Source of the DNA: Congeria kusceri
Taxonomy: Eukaryota; Mollusca; Bivalvia; Myida; Dreissenidae
Length of the DNA stretch: 64,000 nucleotides
Assembly (NCBI GenBank): GCA_027627225.1
Contig: CM051029.1
Coordinates: forward strand, 28,125,048 to 28,189,047
Direction of reading: 5' to 3'
The notes below the pieces were generated by a model, which saw only the letters and a program-made list of their open reading frames with translations, was not told where the DNA came from and ran no database searches. Position numbers and translations under genes: made by a program. Below are positions 45,646 through 59,105 of the stretch, in pieces (within the stretch, counting starts at the first letter, position 1; each line of letters starts with the position of its first letter).

Positions 45646-47520
45646 TAAAGACATATTGCAGATGCTAATTGTGTTTTATTTGGATAATTTATTTAATTGT
45701 ATTCATTTTTTTCAAAAACGATTTCAACAAAAACAAGATGTCAATAAAGACCTCCAACGCAGAAGACTTATTAGTTAATATACCTGAATTCGTACACATT
45801 AGCTTAGAACATGTTTAATAAAAATAGCATAATCAGTTTCGTTACTCATGTGAGTGTCAATATAATTATAATATCCAATTATTTCTAAAATTATTCAATG
45901 ATTTTTAACGTATGTCAGACTGAAGTTATTGGCGAGCAGGTGTTGTTTTTACCCGGATGGCATTTTCCTTAATCCGAAGTAAAAGTTGAAACACTACAAA
46001 CACGTCAAAAGCGTGTCATTTAATTTTGGACTAATCCAATCAGCATTTTTTTGTAACTACCATCGACATAATCTCTGAATGTTTTGATAAAGTTAACAAA
46101 CCTTGTGTTTTATTAGCGAGATCTTTGCTAGACCAGTTGTATTGGACTGTAAACACACAACACATGTAATTGTATAAAAAGTTGTAAAATGTATTGAACT
46201 TGATGAAAAGCTGTTTGAATAACAATAAATGAAATATATTGTTCTCTTCTCAATGAATGAAAAGAACGTTTTTAAAATTTCAACGTCCTAAAATAAATGT
46301 GCATACAGGTGTAAACTTATATTGAGCATGCTTTATTTTTTACGCGTTTTTTTCCGGTGTTAAATTTAACATGAAATACATTTGCCGCAAAAGTTTAGGT
46401 GGTACTTTTTGTTTTACTTCAAATTGTCTAGGCCTCAGGGGTGGCAAATGGCCGGAACACACCATTGGCAAAGTGGGTACCACGCCACACCTGTTTGGAT
46501 AGTACCAACTGTTACGCCATGTGGCAGTTGGCTTATTAAATCGCAGTAAACCAGTCGTATTATTTATTGTCCCATTATAACGGCAAAATGTAAACATTTG
46601 TGACGTTAAATTGAGCGTAGGAATAAATTATCCAACATTCTATTCGATTCTGTATTCGAATACTAAACAAATGCACGTTTACCTTACCATTTTATGCGAT
46701 TCACTATACCCGCATAAACTCTGAATGGAAAAATGTAAATTTCGTTGCTACTGTTTCTTGCGAATTCTGGTTTGCAAACAACATTTGAACTACAACCACC
46801 GCCACCAACACCACTACCACCACTTACAAAATACTATCTGGACACAAAAATGTTCACATATACTCAATCATTGACTACAAAATTATTGGACCAACCCAAA
46901 GCGACAACTTTATACTGGTAGAACCCCAACTTTAATATTTTTATTTCAGTTTCAAGATTCGTATATTCTCATATATTTATCAGTCAGTTTGTATTTTGGG
47001 GAAAGAAATACGACTGAATATCACACCAATTTTCGAAGCATTTCATTCCGTTCACATAGGTATAACATTAAAGCGACATCAACTGAATATATCACAATTT
47101 CAAGTCAAAATAGTACAGCTCTCTTTAAGATAGCACTAACTTCTCGATTTCACGATGATTTGCCGTCTTGAACTGCGTGAAATAAATCAAGACACGGGCT
47201 TAAGGAATATTGTGCAAAAAGAAATAAACGTTATCTGTGATATTACCTAAACAATGTTTAGACGGCGGTAAATTCACAGCCTGTAATCTGGCAAATTTAA
47301 ATTTAAATTTGTCTGTCAAAGACATTGTGCTGGAGCATCGTATTTTTTACTCGTTAAAATTCAATACCATCCATTTATTTGACAAATTTACGAACACGGT
47401 TATACTTTGGGGCACTAACGGACAACGTTAAACCGGAATTTAAGGCAATTCAACCACTTAACTGGGATTTCATTCAAAACAAAACTGTACGATAGGTTGA
47501 TTCACACAGCATAAATGCCA
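45646..47520. other. AT-rich non-coding stretch
   Basis: Short frames only. A slightly GC-richer patch at 46430-46530 has no recognisable identity. Confidence 0.5.
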
Positions 47521-47524
47521 TATG

Positions 47525-47780
47525 GCTGAATGACCAGCGTAACCATTGTCATCGTAATAATCATCATCATCAACATCAACATCTTAATAATCTTCATCAT
47601 CATCACCACACAGCATCCCATTCATCATCATACTCATCAACAACGTCATCGTAATCCTCAACAACATCATCGTCGTCGTCGTCGTTATCATCAACATCAT
47701 CATCATCATCGTCGTCGTCGTCGTCTTCGCTATCATCATCATCATCATAGTCATCATCATTATAGTCAGCATCACCACCT
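47525..47780. repeat. CAT/CGT trinucleotide microsatellite
   Basis: (CAT)n with CGT blocks; the His/Arg-rich frame is an artefact. Confidence 0.95.
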
Positions 47781-48239
47781 GTGGTGCAGCAGCACAGCGA
47801 TTAACCGACAGTGTTTTTTTTAACACCACATACACAATCAGATAATATATTTAAAAAGTGTTCCTTTTTTTAAATCTGATAATCACACAATTTACAAAAA
47901 ATTCAACCTAACTCCATGTATATACAGAGAGAACGAATAAAGTTCAAATGGGGGCCATTATTGACCTTGTGGCGTAATTCTGTTTTAATGAATTTTATGT
48001 AAATTTGCTCTTCATGTTTCTTTATAATTACGGCGGATCTCTTTTCAAATTGATAGTCTCGCTATCTGCCTTGGTACTATTGTATCGGAGTTGTTGAAAT
48101 TTCCCAGGATTGTTGGATGTACAATTATTGTAGAAATCGCCTCGATTGAGCAAATATACGCAAATCGCATGGAATGTATACATGTACACGTATGCGCAGT
48201 TTTCAAAAAGGTGTATTGCTGAAAAAAAGGTAATGAATT
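47781..48239. other. Non-coding stretch; nothing recognised
   Basis: No coding signal. Confidence 0.5.
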
Positions 48240-48595
48240 GTACAGTTGACTCGATTTTTTGTTTATATGTTATATACTAACTATAAATATATGCATTCAG
48301 CCCCAAAACTTTCGAGACATTTTTAAATGGTGTATTGCTTAATAAATTTAGGTAAGTAATTGGAGAGATGAGTCAGATTTATTATACGTTATATACTAAC
48401 TACAAATAAATGCATTCAGCCCCAAAACTTACGAGACCTTTTTAAATGGTGTATCGCTTAATAAAATTAGGTAGTTAGTTGGAGAGTTGAGTCAGATTTT
48501 GTATACGTTATATACAAACTATAAAGAAATGCATTCGGCCGATACACTTACGAGACTTTTTTCATTTAAAACGTTTCATTGCTTAATACATTTGG
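48240..48595. repeat. 119-bp tandem repeat, three copies
   Basis: GTTATATACTAACTA recurs at 48269, 48388 and 48507, each followed by AATGCATTCAGCCCCAAAAC and ATGGTGTATTGCTTAATAAA. Confidence 0.9.
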
Positions 48596-48940
48596 GTTAT
48601 TTACGTACGTGTATTGTGAACATTTTATTCAAGCTGTTAACGTATATGTATCGTTCACAAAGTTCGCATGCAAAATGGAACAACAACATGTGCATGTATT
48701 GTGCGCATTTTTGAGTTCTGTAAACGTACATGTCTGTAATGTTCCAATGTTCAAATGTCATAAAAATCCCACAAAACATGTACATACATTGTGGGCATTT
48801 CATGAGTTCTGTTAACGCACATGTAATGTTCAAATGTTTAAATGGCAAAAAAATCCCCCCAAATATGTACATGCATTTTGCGCTTTTTATTAGCGCTGTA
48901 AACGTTGATGTAATGTTGAAATGTTCAAATGGAGACGTTG
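48596..48940. repeat. About 88-bp tandem repeat, four diverged copies
   Basis: GAGTTCTGTTAACGTACATG and variants recur at about 48630, 48715, 48806 and 48893, each near AATGTTCAAATG and AACATGTACATGCATTGTG. Confidence 0.8.
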
Positions 48941-51900
48941 TTACCTAGAGGCAAGTCTCGTTAAAATAAATATTTACAAGTTTTCGAAGACAGAATTGGA
49001 ATCTGCTAAAACCATTATACTTCTCAACTTCGTCGACAGGAAATGGTAGCATGCAATGTTGATGATATTTTGATGCGGAACTATTTCCCCACTTGTCGTA
49101 TCACGATACTCGAGTCGTATCAATCATTTCTCGATTGCATTCCGTTTTGCTTTCTGATTTTTTTCTTTGAGTTCTTTTTGACGGATTTCGTGTATTTCGC
49201 CATTAGACGATATTGAATGATTCTCAGATCTCGTCTGCTACATCCTTTCATAGATGTTCGTGGATTTATCTCGACGTTCTGATATCTAAGTGTTTTTTTC
49301 TCCGGATAAATGCGTCAGAAATTATGTCATTTATGTCATTTAATTCGTATTAAACATGTATGTGATGAAATACAGAACCCTTGTTAAACTTTTTAGACGC
49401 CATTGCAGTATTATATTATTAATTATTATTATTGTTAATATATCGTTGTTGTTGTTATTATTGTTCATTGGCATTGTTTTGTTGCTGTCTGAAAAAAAAA
49501 CACTTGAAAGAAAATGTACTAAACCTTTCATGGTGAATCTGGAATGACTTTAAGTTTCTAATGTAGGTCTAGGCGAGACTTTGTATACTTGAATTTATAG
49601 TCGAAAAGTTTTGTAAAACTGACGTCATAATTATTGGGAAAGGTTAATTGCACGTTACCTATTTGATCAGATAACACACTGACTGCTCTTACGTCCTGGA
49701 AGATTAAATTTTCCACGATTACACACGTTCGTTATTTATAATCTCAGCCAAAGTAAGCCATAATTTACAGACCGATCCAGACCGATTCATACGTTTGAAT
49801 GATCTATAGTTTTCTTCAGTGCGGGTAGCACGGTATTCGCTTGTCAGTAGATTATTTATATGCGGCCAATTTGTTCATCTTTCCGCTTCATTTTCAGCAT
49901 TTGTCTCCATCAATTAGTTATCGAGGGGCACAATCTTTGCTCTCGCGCAAAAACCGACACCGAACCATGTTGCGTCGCCACAATGTCAAGTGCAGTTTAT
50001 TTACGAACTATCTAATTATGCAAATACAAAGAAAGCTACTATAGTAGTTGAAATAAGTGACTATTTGAACTTACTTTTTGTTTATTTATGCATTTCTGGA
50101 GGCAGTATTTCGTGCTAGGACCCTTTGTACCTTTCACCGTTTTTTCTTACTTTTTTTATATTATTATTTGTTGTCTTTCTTTGATAACTGTTTTTTGTTT
50201 CACAAGTGTGAAAGTGTAGCCGCGAAGTATGCGTTATATTTTTCTACAATTTTGACGTTGTATACTCGACCACAATAGTTGTATCATTGTATACATTAAA
50301 TTGGTATGTTTCGTTTGCTCTTGAAGGTAGTCATGGAGTTTAATAGATGCACAATCCTGCGTTTTGACACAAGCAAAATGCACAGAACACGCTTATGATT
50401 GGAGCAAATAATGAGCCGTGTATCATTTTGATGCCTTTTTGTTTGAACACCAATATCCATTTGCATCTAGCGTTTATAATAAATTTGCAGATTTTTACCC
50501 CTGAAATTTTGATATTGACCCCTAGAAATTTCAAGCCCGAGGTCATTTGATTCCTGGTTATCCTAATCTACTGCAATTGGGTTGAGTGGTTAGTGTATTT
50601 TGAACAAAGAAAAGGTGGGGAAGTTAGGAAATCCAACGCTCTTAGTGACATTGCCTAGAAAACAGATGCGAAGGAATTTTGGTTTTCCAGGAAAATGTCT
50701 GCAATTTCGATCATAATTAATTTCGCCTTTTGAAAAGCTACAGAAAGTTTAGAAAAATAAGCAAATTCTTCAAAGATCGGTATTACCCGTGGTATTTTCG
50801 ATAACATGTCTTGCAATGTTTGTTTGTATTATTAATTGTCCATTTCTTACTTCATATTAGGCTCCTATGCTGCGTTCTTTAAGATTAGTAGTCAGTTGTG
50901 AATTCCGTGTTTAGCACATATATCGAAATAGTTACTTGTCATTGCTACTGCTGTTGCTGCTGCTGGTGGTGTTGCTGCTGCTTTGGATAGTGAAACAATG
51001 GTGACCTTATTTACAATGAGGCCTTCATACAATATATGTATACATAATTAAACAACATGTGTTAATTGTACAGATTTCAATCAATACATGTGACGAACAT
51101 AGCAATATTTTAAGAACAGAAGAAATAGACGTTTTACTTTGGTTTTCTAATTTAAGTAGGTTAATTAAGATTTTGTTATTAAACCTAAGTTTAAAACCAT
51201 TTTCTTTAAATTTTGTGCACATTATAAAAACATGATGGGACTTAAATCTCTATTAATAGAAAACAATAAGCTACTGGTGGTGCTTACAGGCGTGGCTTGC
51301 ATAAAACACGTCAGTCTTAATTTAAACGGTTAGAATGGTACAGTTTAAAATCAAACAGTTAGGTAGTTCAACTTTGAAGCAATACATCAAAACCTCTTAA
51401 ATAGTTCAGTCCTCATGATTTCGTCAGTCTCAATGTAAAAACAAGCTAAACGGCTTGGGAAAAGAGACATCCGAAAACGGGCGACAATTTTGATATAATT
51501 GGTGCAATTTTGATCAAATACGAGATTAACAATCGACGAACCTCATAAATTGAGTGCCTCTTCAAATCTGACAAAATTATCAGATGAAAGATGACAAATT
51601 CAATTTACAGATCAAGTAAACGTTTAAACAACATTATTAAGTGCATTCGCTTTTAGCGACAGTGAATCAAATCGTGAGCGGTAGTTTTTTTGCCATTTTT
51701 TTTTACTCACAATAATATTCAATGATTTTGACGTTTAGCATTCCTTATTGAACGCTATAGCATGGAATCATTACACGGGATCACATCCCTGTTTAAGCTC
51801 CTTGGGGACACCTTTAAGGCACAGTCCGCTCAGAATTAAATAATAAACAAATTTAGAATAATGAAATAATAATTAAATAATAATAACCAGTGTTTAGAAT

Positions 51901-51970
51901 TGAAGTATATATATTGAGAAAATATATTGGGGAAAAACATAGTATCCCATGCATAACCATACAGTTAAAA
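48941..51970. other. Long AT-rich non-coding stretch within the putative intron
   Basis: Small GCT-rich patch at 50945-50985. No exon, RNA gene or complete element recognised. Confidence 0.5.
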
Positions 51971-51974
51971 ATTG

Positions 51975-52432
51975 TATATTTGTGGTACTTCTGATTGACC
52001 CTGTCTGAAAATGTATATTTGTTGATATTGTGATTGACCTTGTCTGAAAATGTATATTTGTTGATATTGTGATTGACCTTGTCTGAAAATGTATATTTGT
52101 GGTAATTGTGATTGACCCTGTCTGAAAATGTATATTTGTTTATATTGTGATTGACCCTGTCTGAAAATGTATATTTATGGTAATTGTGATTGACCCTGTC
52201 TGAAAATGTATATTTGTTGTAATTGTGATTGACCCTGTCTGAAAATGCACATTTGTGGTAATTGTGATTGACCCTGCCTGAAAATGTATATTTGTTTATA
52301 TTGTGATTGACCCTGTCTGAAAATGTATATTTGTGGTAATTGTGATTGCCCCTTTCTGAAAATGTATATTTGTTTATATTGTGATTGACCCTGTCTGAAA
52401 ATGTATATTTGTTGATATTGTGATTGAACCTA
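51975..52432. repeat. 39-bp minisatellite
   Basis: About eleven units of GATTGACCCTGTCTGAAAAT followed by GTATATTTGTGGTAATTGT, alternating with a GATATTGT/TTATATTGT variant. Confidence 0.95.
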
Positions 52433-52779
52433 GGCCTGGGGTAATATTGTTATTTTTAATTTATTACGTTCTACCAGGAATATGTTTTCTGCCCAATGCG
52501 GATTTGGAGGTTTTAAGTTATGCTTGAAATGTAAACATGAAATACTAGTATAGTAAAATAAGGAGCATCTGTTGATTTTTACCAGAATAAAACTGTTTAA
52601 TACAACATTAATGGAAAATGCGATAGCCACATATTTAAAGTTTTTTTTTTTTTTTTTTTTTGTATTTCATAACATTCGTGCATTTTGGCATAATGGATAC
52701 TAGCTCTGATATATTGTATTTATAATTAAGTATTCCATTATATAGATGAAATTTTGAAAAATAAAGAACTAATTATTTT

Positions 52780-52915
52780 TTTCTGTTTTTTTTTTCACAT
52801 ACAATTATTACTAAATAATGCAGTCAGCCTTTCATCAAATTTTGCTAGTTTTCTTTTTTTTTTTTTTTTTCACATACAATTATTACTTAAGTAAATCAGT
52901 CAGCCGTTCTTGAAA
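52780..52915. repeat. Two-copy repeat with poly-T
   Basis: A T run, then CACATACAATTATTACT and CAGTCAGCC, occurs twice about 77 bases apart. Confidence 0.85.
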
Positions 52916-55367
52916 ATTAAGCAGAAACCACTACAAAGCACAGTCTATTGCATCTCGCAGATCATTACGTCCCACCAGACCTTAAGTGCGCAAAACTCGA
53001 TGTATATCTGTGTCTCCACAGACCAGCAATTGATGAAATATTATTTTCAACCATCTTGGATCCTGGTAATACGTGTTTGCAAAACAATATTGAAAGTCTT
53101 GCCAAGTGCTTGCGCGATAAATCAGGTGGGCTTACTGCAAAACCCAACTCCAAAGCATTCTTACGCACTAACAGCTTCGCGTTTTGTTCTTTTTCAAAGT
53201 TGTGTCGTCGTTTTGTTAATCTTCACTTGCTACAATTACATTTATAAGAATCCCGGTTCGTTTCTAATGCGGATAAGAAAGCATGAAAATCGGAGTTATT
53301 CGTGAATTTCATATAGAATGCTCCTTCCGGAGACGTAACATCTTCGGAAGAAACTGAATGTTCCCACAATGCACATCTTTTAAGTGTATATGCAATCTTT
53401 CGCGTCGAGTATTTTCTTAAAATGAATGCAAAAAACAATATGACTAAAATAAAAATTAAAAATAAATCAATAAATAAAATGCATGCAAAAAACACACAAT
53501 ATGACTAAAATCAGATAGATAAACATAATAATAGCGAAGGAAACACTACAATGTCAAATAAATGAGCAATTACTTTCTCATCCTCTATTGGTGTTTTTAG
53601 CCTAAATCAGCCTTATATAAGTGTATTGGATTTTTCGACTGTGCAGTAGAAAACTGTTTGGGCATTAGTTTCATATGCATTTTTCAGCAACTTTCAATCC
53701 ATTTACAGCTGATATATAATAATTCATATTTATTGGGTTAGTTTTATTTACACGTATACTACAATTTCTGCAGTAAAGTTCGAAAACTATATAAACACGT
53801 TTTAATATATAACTTTTATTGTTGATAATATTTCAGCTGTATTTGCGTGTCAAATATGTCTTCAATTATTGACAATGATACATAATCATTCCTGATCTTT
53901 CACCTGTAAAATGTCAACGAGATTACCCCTTAAATGCGTAAGATCGTGAAATTATTGCGTCCGAAGTATGTACAGGGCAAAGATATCAAATCTGCTTTTT
54001 TGTGAAATTTTCGAGGCATTATATTATATAAACATCTAGTATGTAGCAATGCAAATTCCTGACAGTATCATGCAATATGTTACTATTGAGAGACATTACA
54101 TTTTCAGTAGGTACCATTTCAACGACAACGTATATGTAACATAAACAGTTATTAAAAACTCATTACTTAATCAATATGTAACAACCCAGAATACCATTAG
54201 ATTTACAGCATTCTGTATTAGCATTTCAAAACATTACATTTGTTTAGATACATGTACCATTTCAAAGATATTGTTCTTAAAGCAGGGGAGGAAATAAATC
54301 ATATTTTCTTACTTGTCCGTTATTGAATATGCTATTTGCAAATTGTCCGTAAAGCAATCATATAAAAGGTATAGTAAATTCTGTTCACTTGTCCGTTCTG
54401 GGGCGACCCATACAATACGGACAATTGATTGCGCCACTCCTATTTTTTTTAAATATTCATGTACATGTATGCAACATGTCTGAGACAAATTACATTTCGA
54501 TATAGGTAGCTTAATAAAAACATTACCGGGTACTCTTTCAATACTTCAGGAAACAGTACGAAACAGTACATCTTCATGACTTATCATAAGTATGTTACAC
54601 TAAAATAATGCATCTGATATGGCACAACGGCATCTTTGAATTGCAATGCTAGCATTGTACAATAAAATATACTAAATGGCAGATAACTCCACCTAACTTC
54701 GAATGATGCTGTTTGCAGCATTGATAATATTCTTGTTCACTCTCATCTGTTCCAAACGCATTCATTCAGTTCGAATTACTACAGTATAATATTATGAAGA
54801 ACGTTTGTTTCACATCGTTCGATGACAAATTCAGACCAGAACATGCATGTCTGTTTGATTTTGTAAAACGATATCTAACGATGAGCTGTAATATGCTAAA
54901 GTAACTGAAACATTTGTTCTATTCTGTTCAATGATAAATGGCGAAAACGCATGAAATCACCACTGCTGCATGTTATGTCTAGCTCGGTTTGCGAATCCAC
55001 TGCGTGGTGGTAGATTCTCACTTGCCCCTGAGCATAACGCATACTTTCACAAAACTTTTCGCCAAGCCGTTCCAAGTTAGCAGCTGTATGGCTGCCGTTC
55101 GCCTATAAATCAAAAAGGGTAGAATCTAACCGGAATACCTTTTGGTGAATTTTACGATCTTTCCGGTTTTCTTATCTTTCATTTCTTCGGCACATTTATC
55201 TGCCGGAGTCTCGTGTTTATCTCTAAGCTACCCGACGCCAAAAACCTGGTCGATTCAGAAGCATATGATGATGATCTTAGCCCTTCGCTTCCTGAATCCG
55301 AAAGTTACTGCCACGTGGTAGGCTACTTGTCTTTGAATGGACGAACGCCATCTGACCACCGGCCAAT
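52916..55367. other. Long AT-rich non-coding stretch
   Basis: Overlapping frames at 52910-53305 have no domain or splice context. Nothing else recognised. Confidence 0.5.
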
Positions 55368-55650
55368 GTAGCGGATTAGTGGTCTAGTGGTAACACACAA
55401 GCTTCACAACCCATGGGGCACAGGTTTGAGCCACCGCTACACCCTAAATTACTTACTCGTCTTTCGCACGGGACCTTAAGCCAAGGCGCAGTGTACTAGA
55501 TGTTTAACACCGGACACAAACAGACCCATCGTCGCCTCTGGAACGGGGCGTCTCCTGTATCTTGCACGGTCCCCGTTAACAAGTCTTCTGGTGGCGATGA
55601 CCATATGGGAGAGAATCCCGGTGTATTCAATAAATATTCACTACACACAC
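55368..55650 (+). mobile_element. tRNA-derived SINE (family A), most complete single copy
   Basis: The first 73 bases (55368-55440) fold like a tRNA: the acceptor stem GTAGCGG pairs exactly with CCGCTAC. The A box is TAGTGGTCTAGTGGTAAC and the B box AGGTTTGAGCC. An anticodon-like loop TTCACAA contains CAC, which suggests tRNA-Val origin. The body follows, with GGCGCAGTGTACTAG, CGTCTCCTGTATCTTGCAC and CATATGGGAGAGAATCCCGG. Confidence 0.85.
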
Positions 55651-56567
55651 GAAAGATCATGTCTTGATCAAGGATCAAAGATATCCAGATCCATACTTGT
55701 TTTAACATACAAGATTTAACGATCAAGACCCGTCCGTGCATTCCCCATGGTCAGACCAATACAAGAACAAGCCTACGTTATGTTGAGATCAAGACTAGAA
55801 CGATATTTCAGTGTACCAAGATCAATACTAGAAATTGATTTCGGATTATATATGTGATAAGCCATTTTGGCTTTCCAATGAACTGTTTCCGTACTGTTTC
55901 AGTGGGCAACAAGGCAAGTCTGCGTTTTATTTGCGTGTAGAGTAAAAATGAACTATCAGCATAATTATATACATCTTGTAGATACAATTGTATATACTTT
56001 TACGTACATTGTATATACTTTTGACAAACAACAAAACTGAGTAAATACAGAAGGAATACTGTTTTTCAAAACAGCTCCGCAAAAACTGAATTGATACGCT
56101 TCAAGGCCCGACATTTAAGACTTTCCTAGATAATAGTAGCTGTGGCAGCCTGTGAATTATCACCTCGTTATACAAGTGTTGAAGGCTCGTTCCACTACAT
56201 CACCGCAATAAATATACACAGGCATGTGCGGGAATTCCACTCGACAGCTCGTATAGTGACGGGACGCGGGGATTTGTGTGCTTATCGTACACATGTGTTT
56301 ATCGTGCATATCGTACCTCATCTTTTGGCGCTCGTAACGCCATGCCACCGGAATACGTGCTTATTATACACCGTGTTTCGGCGGTCGTAGTGACGTTCAC
56401 TTATCGTACCCCGTTTTCTTATCGTACCCATTGTTCCGGCGTTCGTAGTTACGTAGCTCGTAGCTTGTCGTAACCCATGGTTGTGCTAAAGTACAATGTG
56501 TGTTGTTTTAGTATTGAGTTCATTCCATGCCGAAGCAGTATTTATGGAGTCCAAAGGCATATCTCCC
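55651..56567. other. Non-coding stretch with a CTTATCGTAC-rich patch
   Basis: At 56278-56475 TTATCGTAC, GGCGCTCGTA and similar strings recur irregularly and open several frames; no domain. Confidence 0.5.
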
Positions 56568-56570
56568 TAA

Positions 56571-56896
56571 GGCGTAAAAAAAATACGTTTGTTTCAGTTA
56601 ACCCGACCTACCCTAAAAAAATGCCCCGACCCTTATTGGGTTTGTCAGATTGATTTTTGTTTTATTTACCTTCTTTAATAATTAAATGTGTTTTGGATAA
56701 ATAAGTGTATTGTTTTGATAGTCTCCACTTATAAACATGTTTAAGGATATTACTGATTTGTTTTTAATATTTATTCAGTTTTAGAATCTTCAAGTTGACC
56801 ATTTAACAAAAAAAAACAAAAACAAAAAAACAACCCCGACCTACCTACCCTAATTTTTTTGGGCATGTTACCTAAAACAAACATATTTTTTACGCC
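56571..56896. mobile_element. Harbinger/Tourist-like MITE, 326 bp
   Basis: GGCGTAAAAAA at the left and TTTTTTACGCC at the right begin inverted repeats of about 45 bp that also pair ACCTACCCTAA with TTAGGGTAGGT (imperfect). TAA lies directly outside both ends (56568-56570 and 56897-56899). A three-base TWA duplication with GG...CC ends is typical of PIF/Harbinger MITEs. Confidence 0.75.
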
Positions 56897-57089
56897 TAAT
56901 TGTTATAAGAGACTTCGACATATTTTGAATTTGGAATTACTAATTCGAACTTCCAGTATTTGATATTTGCTGCAATAACTCATCACTTTAAGTTCGCTAC
57001 TGCACAAGGAAATAGACCGGTGCACCATGATTTCAACTAGACATCTGAATTTTATTGTTTTAAGCGTGCACCCGGCACAAAACTACGTT

Positions 57090-57600
57090 GTAATTCAATC
57101 ATTAATATTAACCGCCAAAGCCCAAAGGTCCGTGCACTAGAAACATGGCGGCCATTAATGGCGTCTTGAATAGCTGCGTTCAAGTCGTTTTATTCTCTTT
57201 TGATGATGCTGAAGGGTGGCGTTATTGGCGACATTTGCCGCTGCCCCGGGTCGCCTTAACCCCGTCCCGGGAACATTAGTGTAACCCGAGGTTTAATAAC
57301 ACGATCTTACGGTTTTATTGCTGTTTGAACAAACAGTATAAAATCAGCCATTTCCATAAAACGGAGCTTTATTTTCTTTTGAGTACCGGAAGTTTCGCTG
57401 TTTGATTACCAGATGGCGCTGCTTTGTTTATGTCGTCTGCTGCGGCGGTTTGGGTAGGTGGGGTACGTCGCCATTAGAGCGGGATCCAGCGCGCGATGGT
57501 GGTGCGTCGCCTAAGAAGGTGGGATGGGGCGGGAGGTGCGTGACATATCTGCACTAGACACAAGTCGAATCTGTCGGTACCGCGTTTCGCTTCATGCCGT
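57090..57600. promoter_or_regulatory. CpG-rich island with YY1-, ETS- and CTCF-like motifs
   Basis: GC-rich in an AT-rich neighbourhood. It contains AACATGGCGGCC (YY1-like, about 57144), ACCGGAAGT (ETS-like, about 57385) and ACCAGATGGCGCTGC (CTCF-like core, about 57409), then a G-rich TGGGATGGGGCGGGAGG. It may be a promoter, enhancer or insulator inside the putative intron. Motif evidence only. Confidence 0.35.
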
Positions 57601-57768
57601 ATGTCGAATAGATTGCTACTGTATGCGAATGGTGATTATAGTTGACGGCGTGTTCATAAAGATATTTAATAATAATATCCAAACTGATTCAAGAGAATTG
57701 GCAACAATTACTCTCACCTTAAGTATGCGGGTAACTGCGTTGCGGATAACACATTCCCATCCCACTGA

Positions 57769-57842
57769 ATTGCCCCCAAAGCCGCCCCTCCCATCCACCC
57801 ACCCCCTCCCCCCCCCCCCCAAAAAAAAAAGAAAAAAAAAGC
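57769..57842. repeat. C-rich then A-rich low-complexity tract
   Basis: CCCCTCCC-type run followed by poly-A with single G; frames are artefacts. Confidence 0.9.
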
Positions 57843-59105
57843 AGTAACCCCGACCAAAAACAAAACAAAACAGCAACAACAACAAAAGACACGCAGCAAC
57901 AAAAACACACACAAAAACAACAACAATTATAAAATAATACACAATAAATAGGACACCAATAATACACTCCTCGTAATATATATTGACGGCAATTCATACG
58001 AACACAGACTTTCAGAGGACCGTGTGATTGTAAACACATGCGTACGCATTCCGTTATAATGAATTCCACGTTAAAAGCCGGACTCATATTTCCCTATAAG
58101 CTTTCAGATTTTCCTGCTACTTTCGTCATGATACAATATATTTTCCCCACTAATTATTGCTCTTCCTACAAATTAATTCGTAAGAATTTGTTTAATGGAT
58201 AGACATTTCATGAATTTAATGTTATTGTTTGTTGTTGTTGTTGTTGTTACTTTTGCAGATATCAGTTTTGACTTAAGAATTTATTTATTAAACAAAACTT
58301 GTCTCATCTAATGTTATGCAATAATATTACAATTGCCATTTTATGTTACATTGTAATTGTTGTTAAAATATCGATATATTACTGTATGACTTATGCATAC
58401 GTTTTTAATAAACTTTAATCCTTTTTTTTGTTTATCCATTTAAATACTTTTATTTTACCTTTTACCTCTCTATAAAGCACGCACACATGTATTGCATTAC
58501 TTTCTACAAGGAACTATTCACATATGTGCAAATCGACTCTTTCAATTTGTTTAAGCAGATTCCTATTAAAAGAGACGCACGTTCTATACTAAAAAGAGAA
58601 ATAACACTCTTGACACAAAAATACATTGAAATAATGTGTTGTTTACGGATAAACATCTTTTAAAATTGACCGATGCAGTACTTTACTTTCTGTTTATGTC
58701 TTGTCTTTATTTAATAGTTGGTTTTATTTAGTCCATGGCTGGTACTAGTATTCATTTTGCTTCTAAAAACAGTTTAACTTTAGATGTACTTTCGTGAACA
58801 TGTCAGATCAAATTTGTACGTGCAATGCACAGATTTCTATACACGAAAGGAAACACTAAGAAACATCTGTCTACTCTTTAATGTATTAAAACATACAATG
58901 ACCTATAAAAAACACGACACGGACTTATATGATTTAAAGAAATTATCTGCAGTTTTTATTTTGGAACTTTCTTAATAGGGGCCCAAATGCAATTTTGTGT
59001 GCAGTTACCGCATTTTATGACATTAAAAAACAATACAAACAATCTGTTAAAAAGACCTACATTTTTTTGGTACTCGACAATGCTTGTAGAAAGAACAAAA
59101 CTATC
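57843..59105. other. AT-rich non-coding stretch
   Basis: CAA/ACA-rich patch at 57855-57930 and a GTT run near 58230. No gene. Confidence 0.5.

Noticed and set aside
52910..53305. 131- and 99-codon overlapping frames
   Set aside because: No domain, splice context or composition difference from neighbours.
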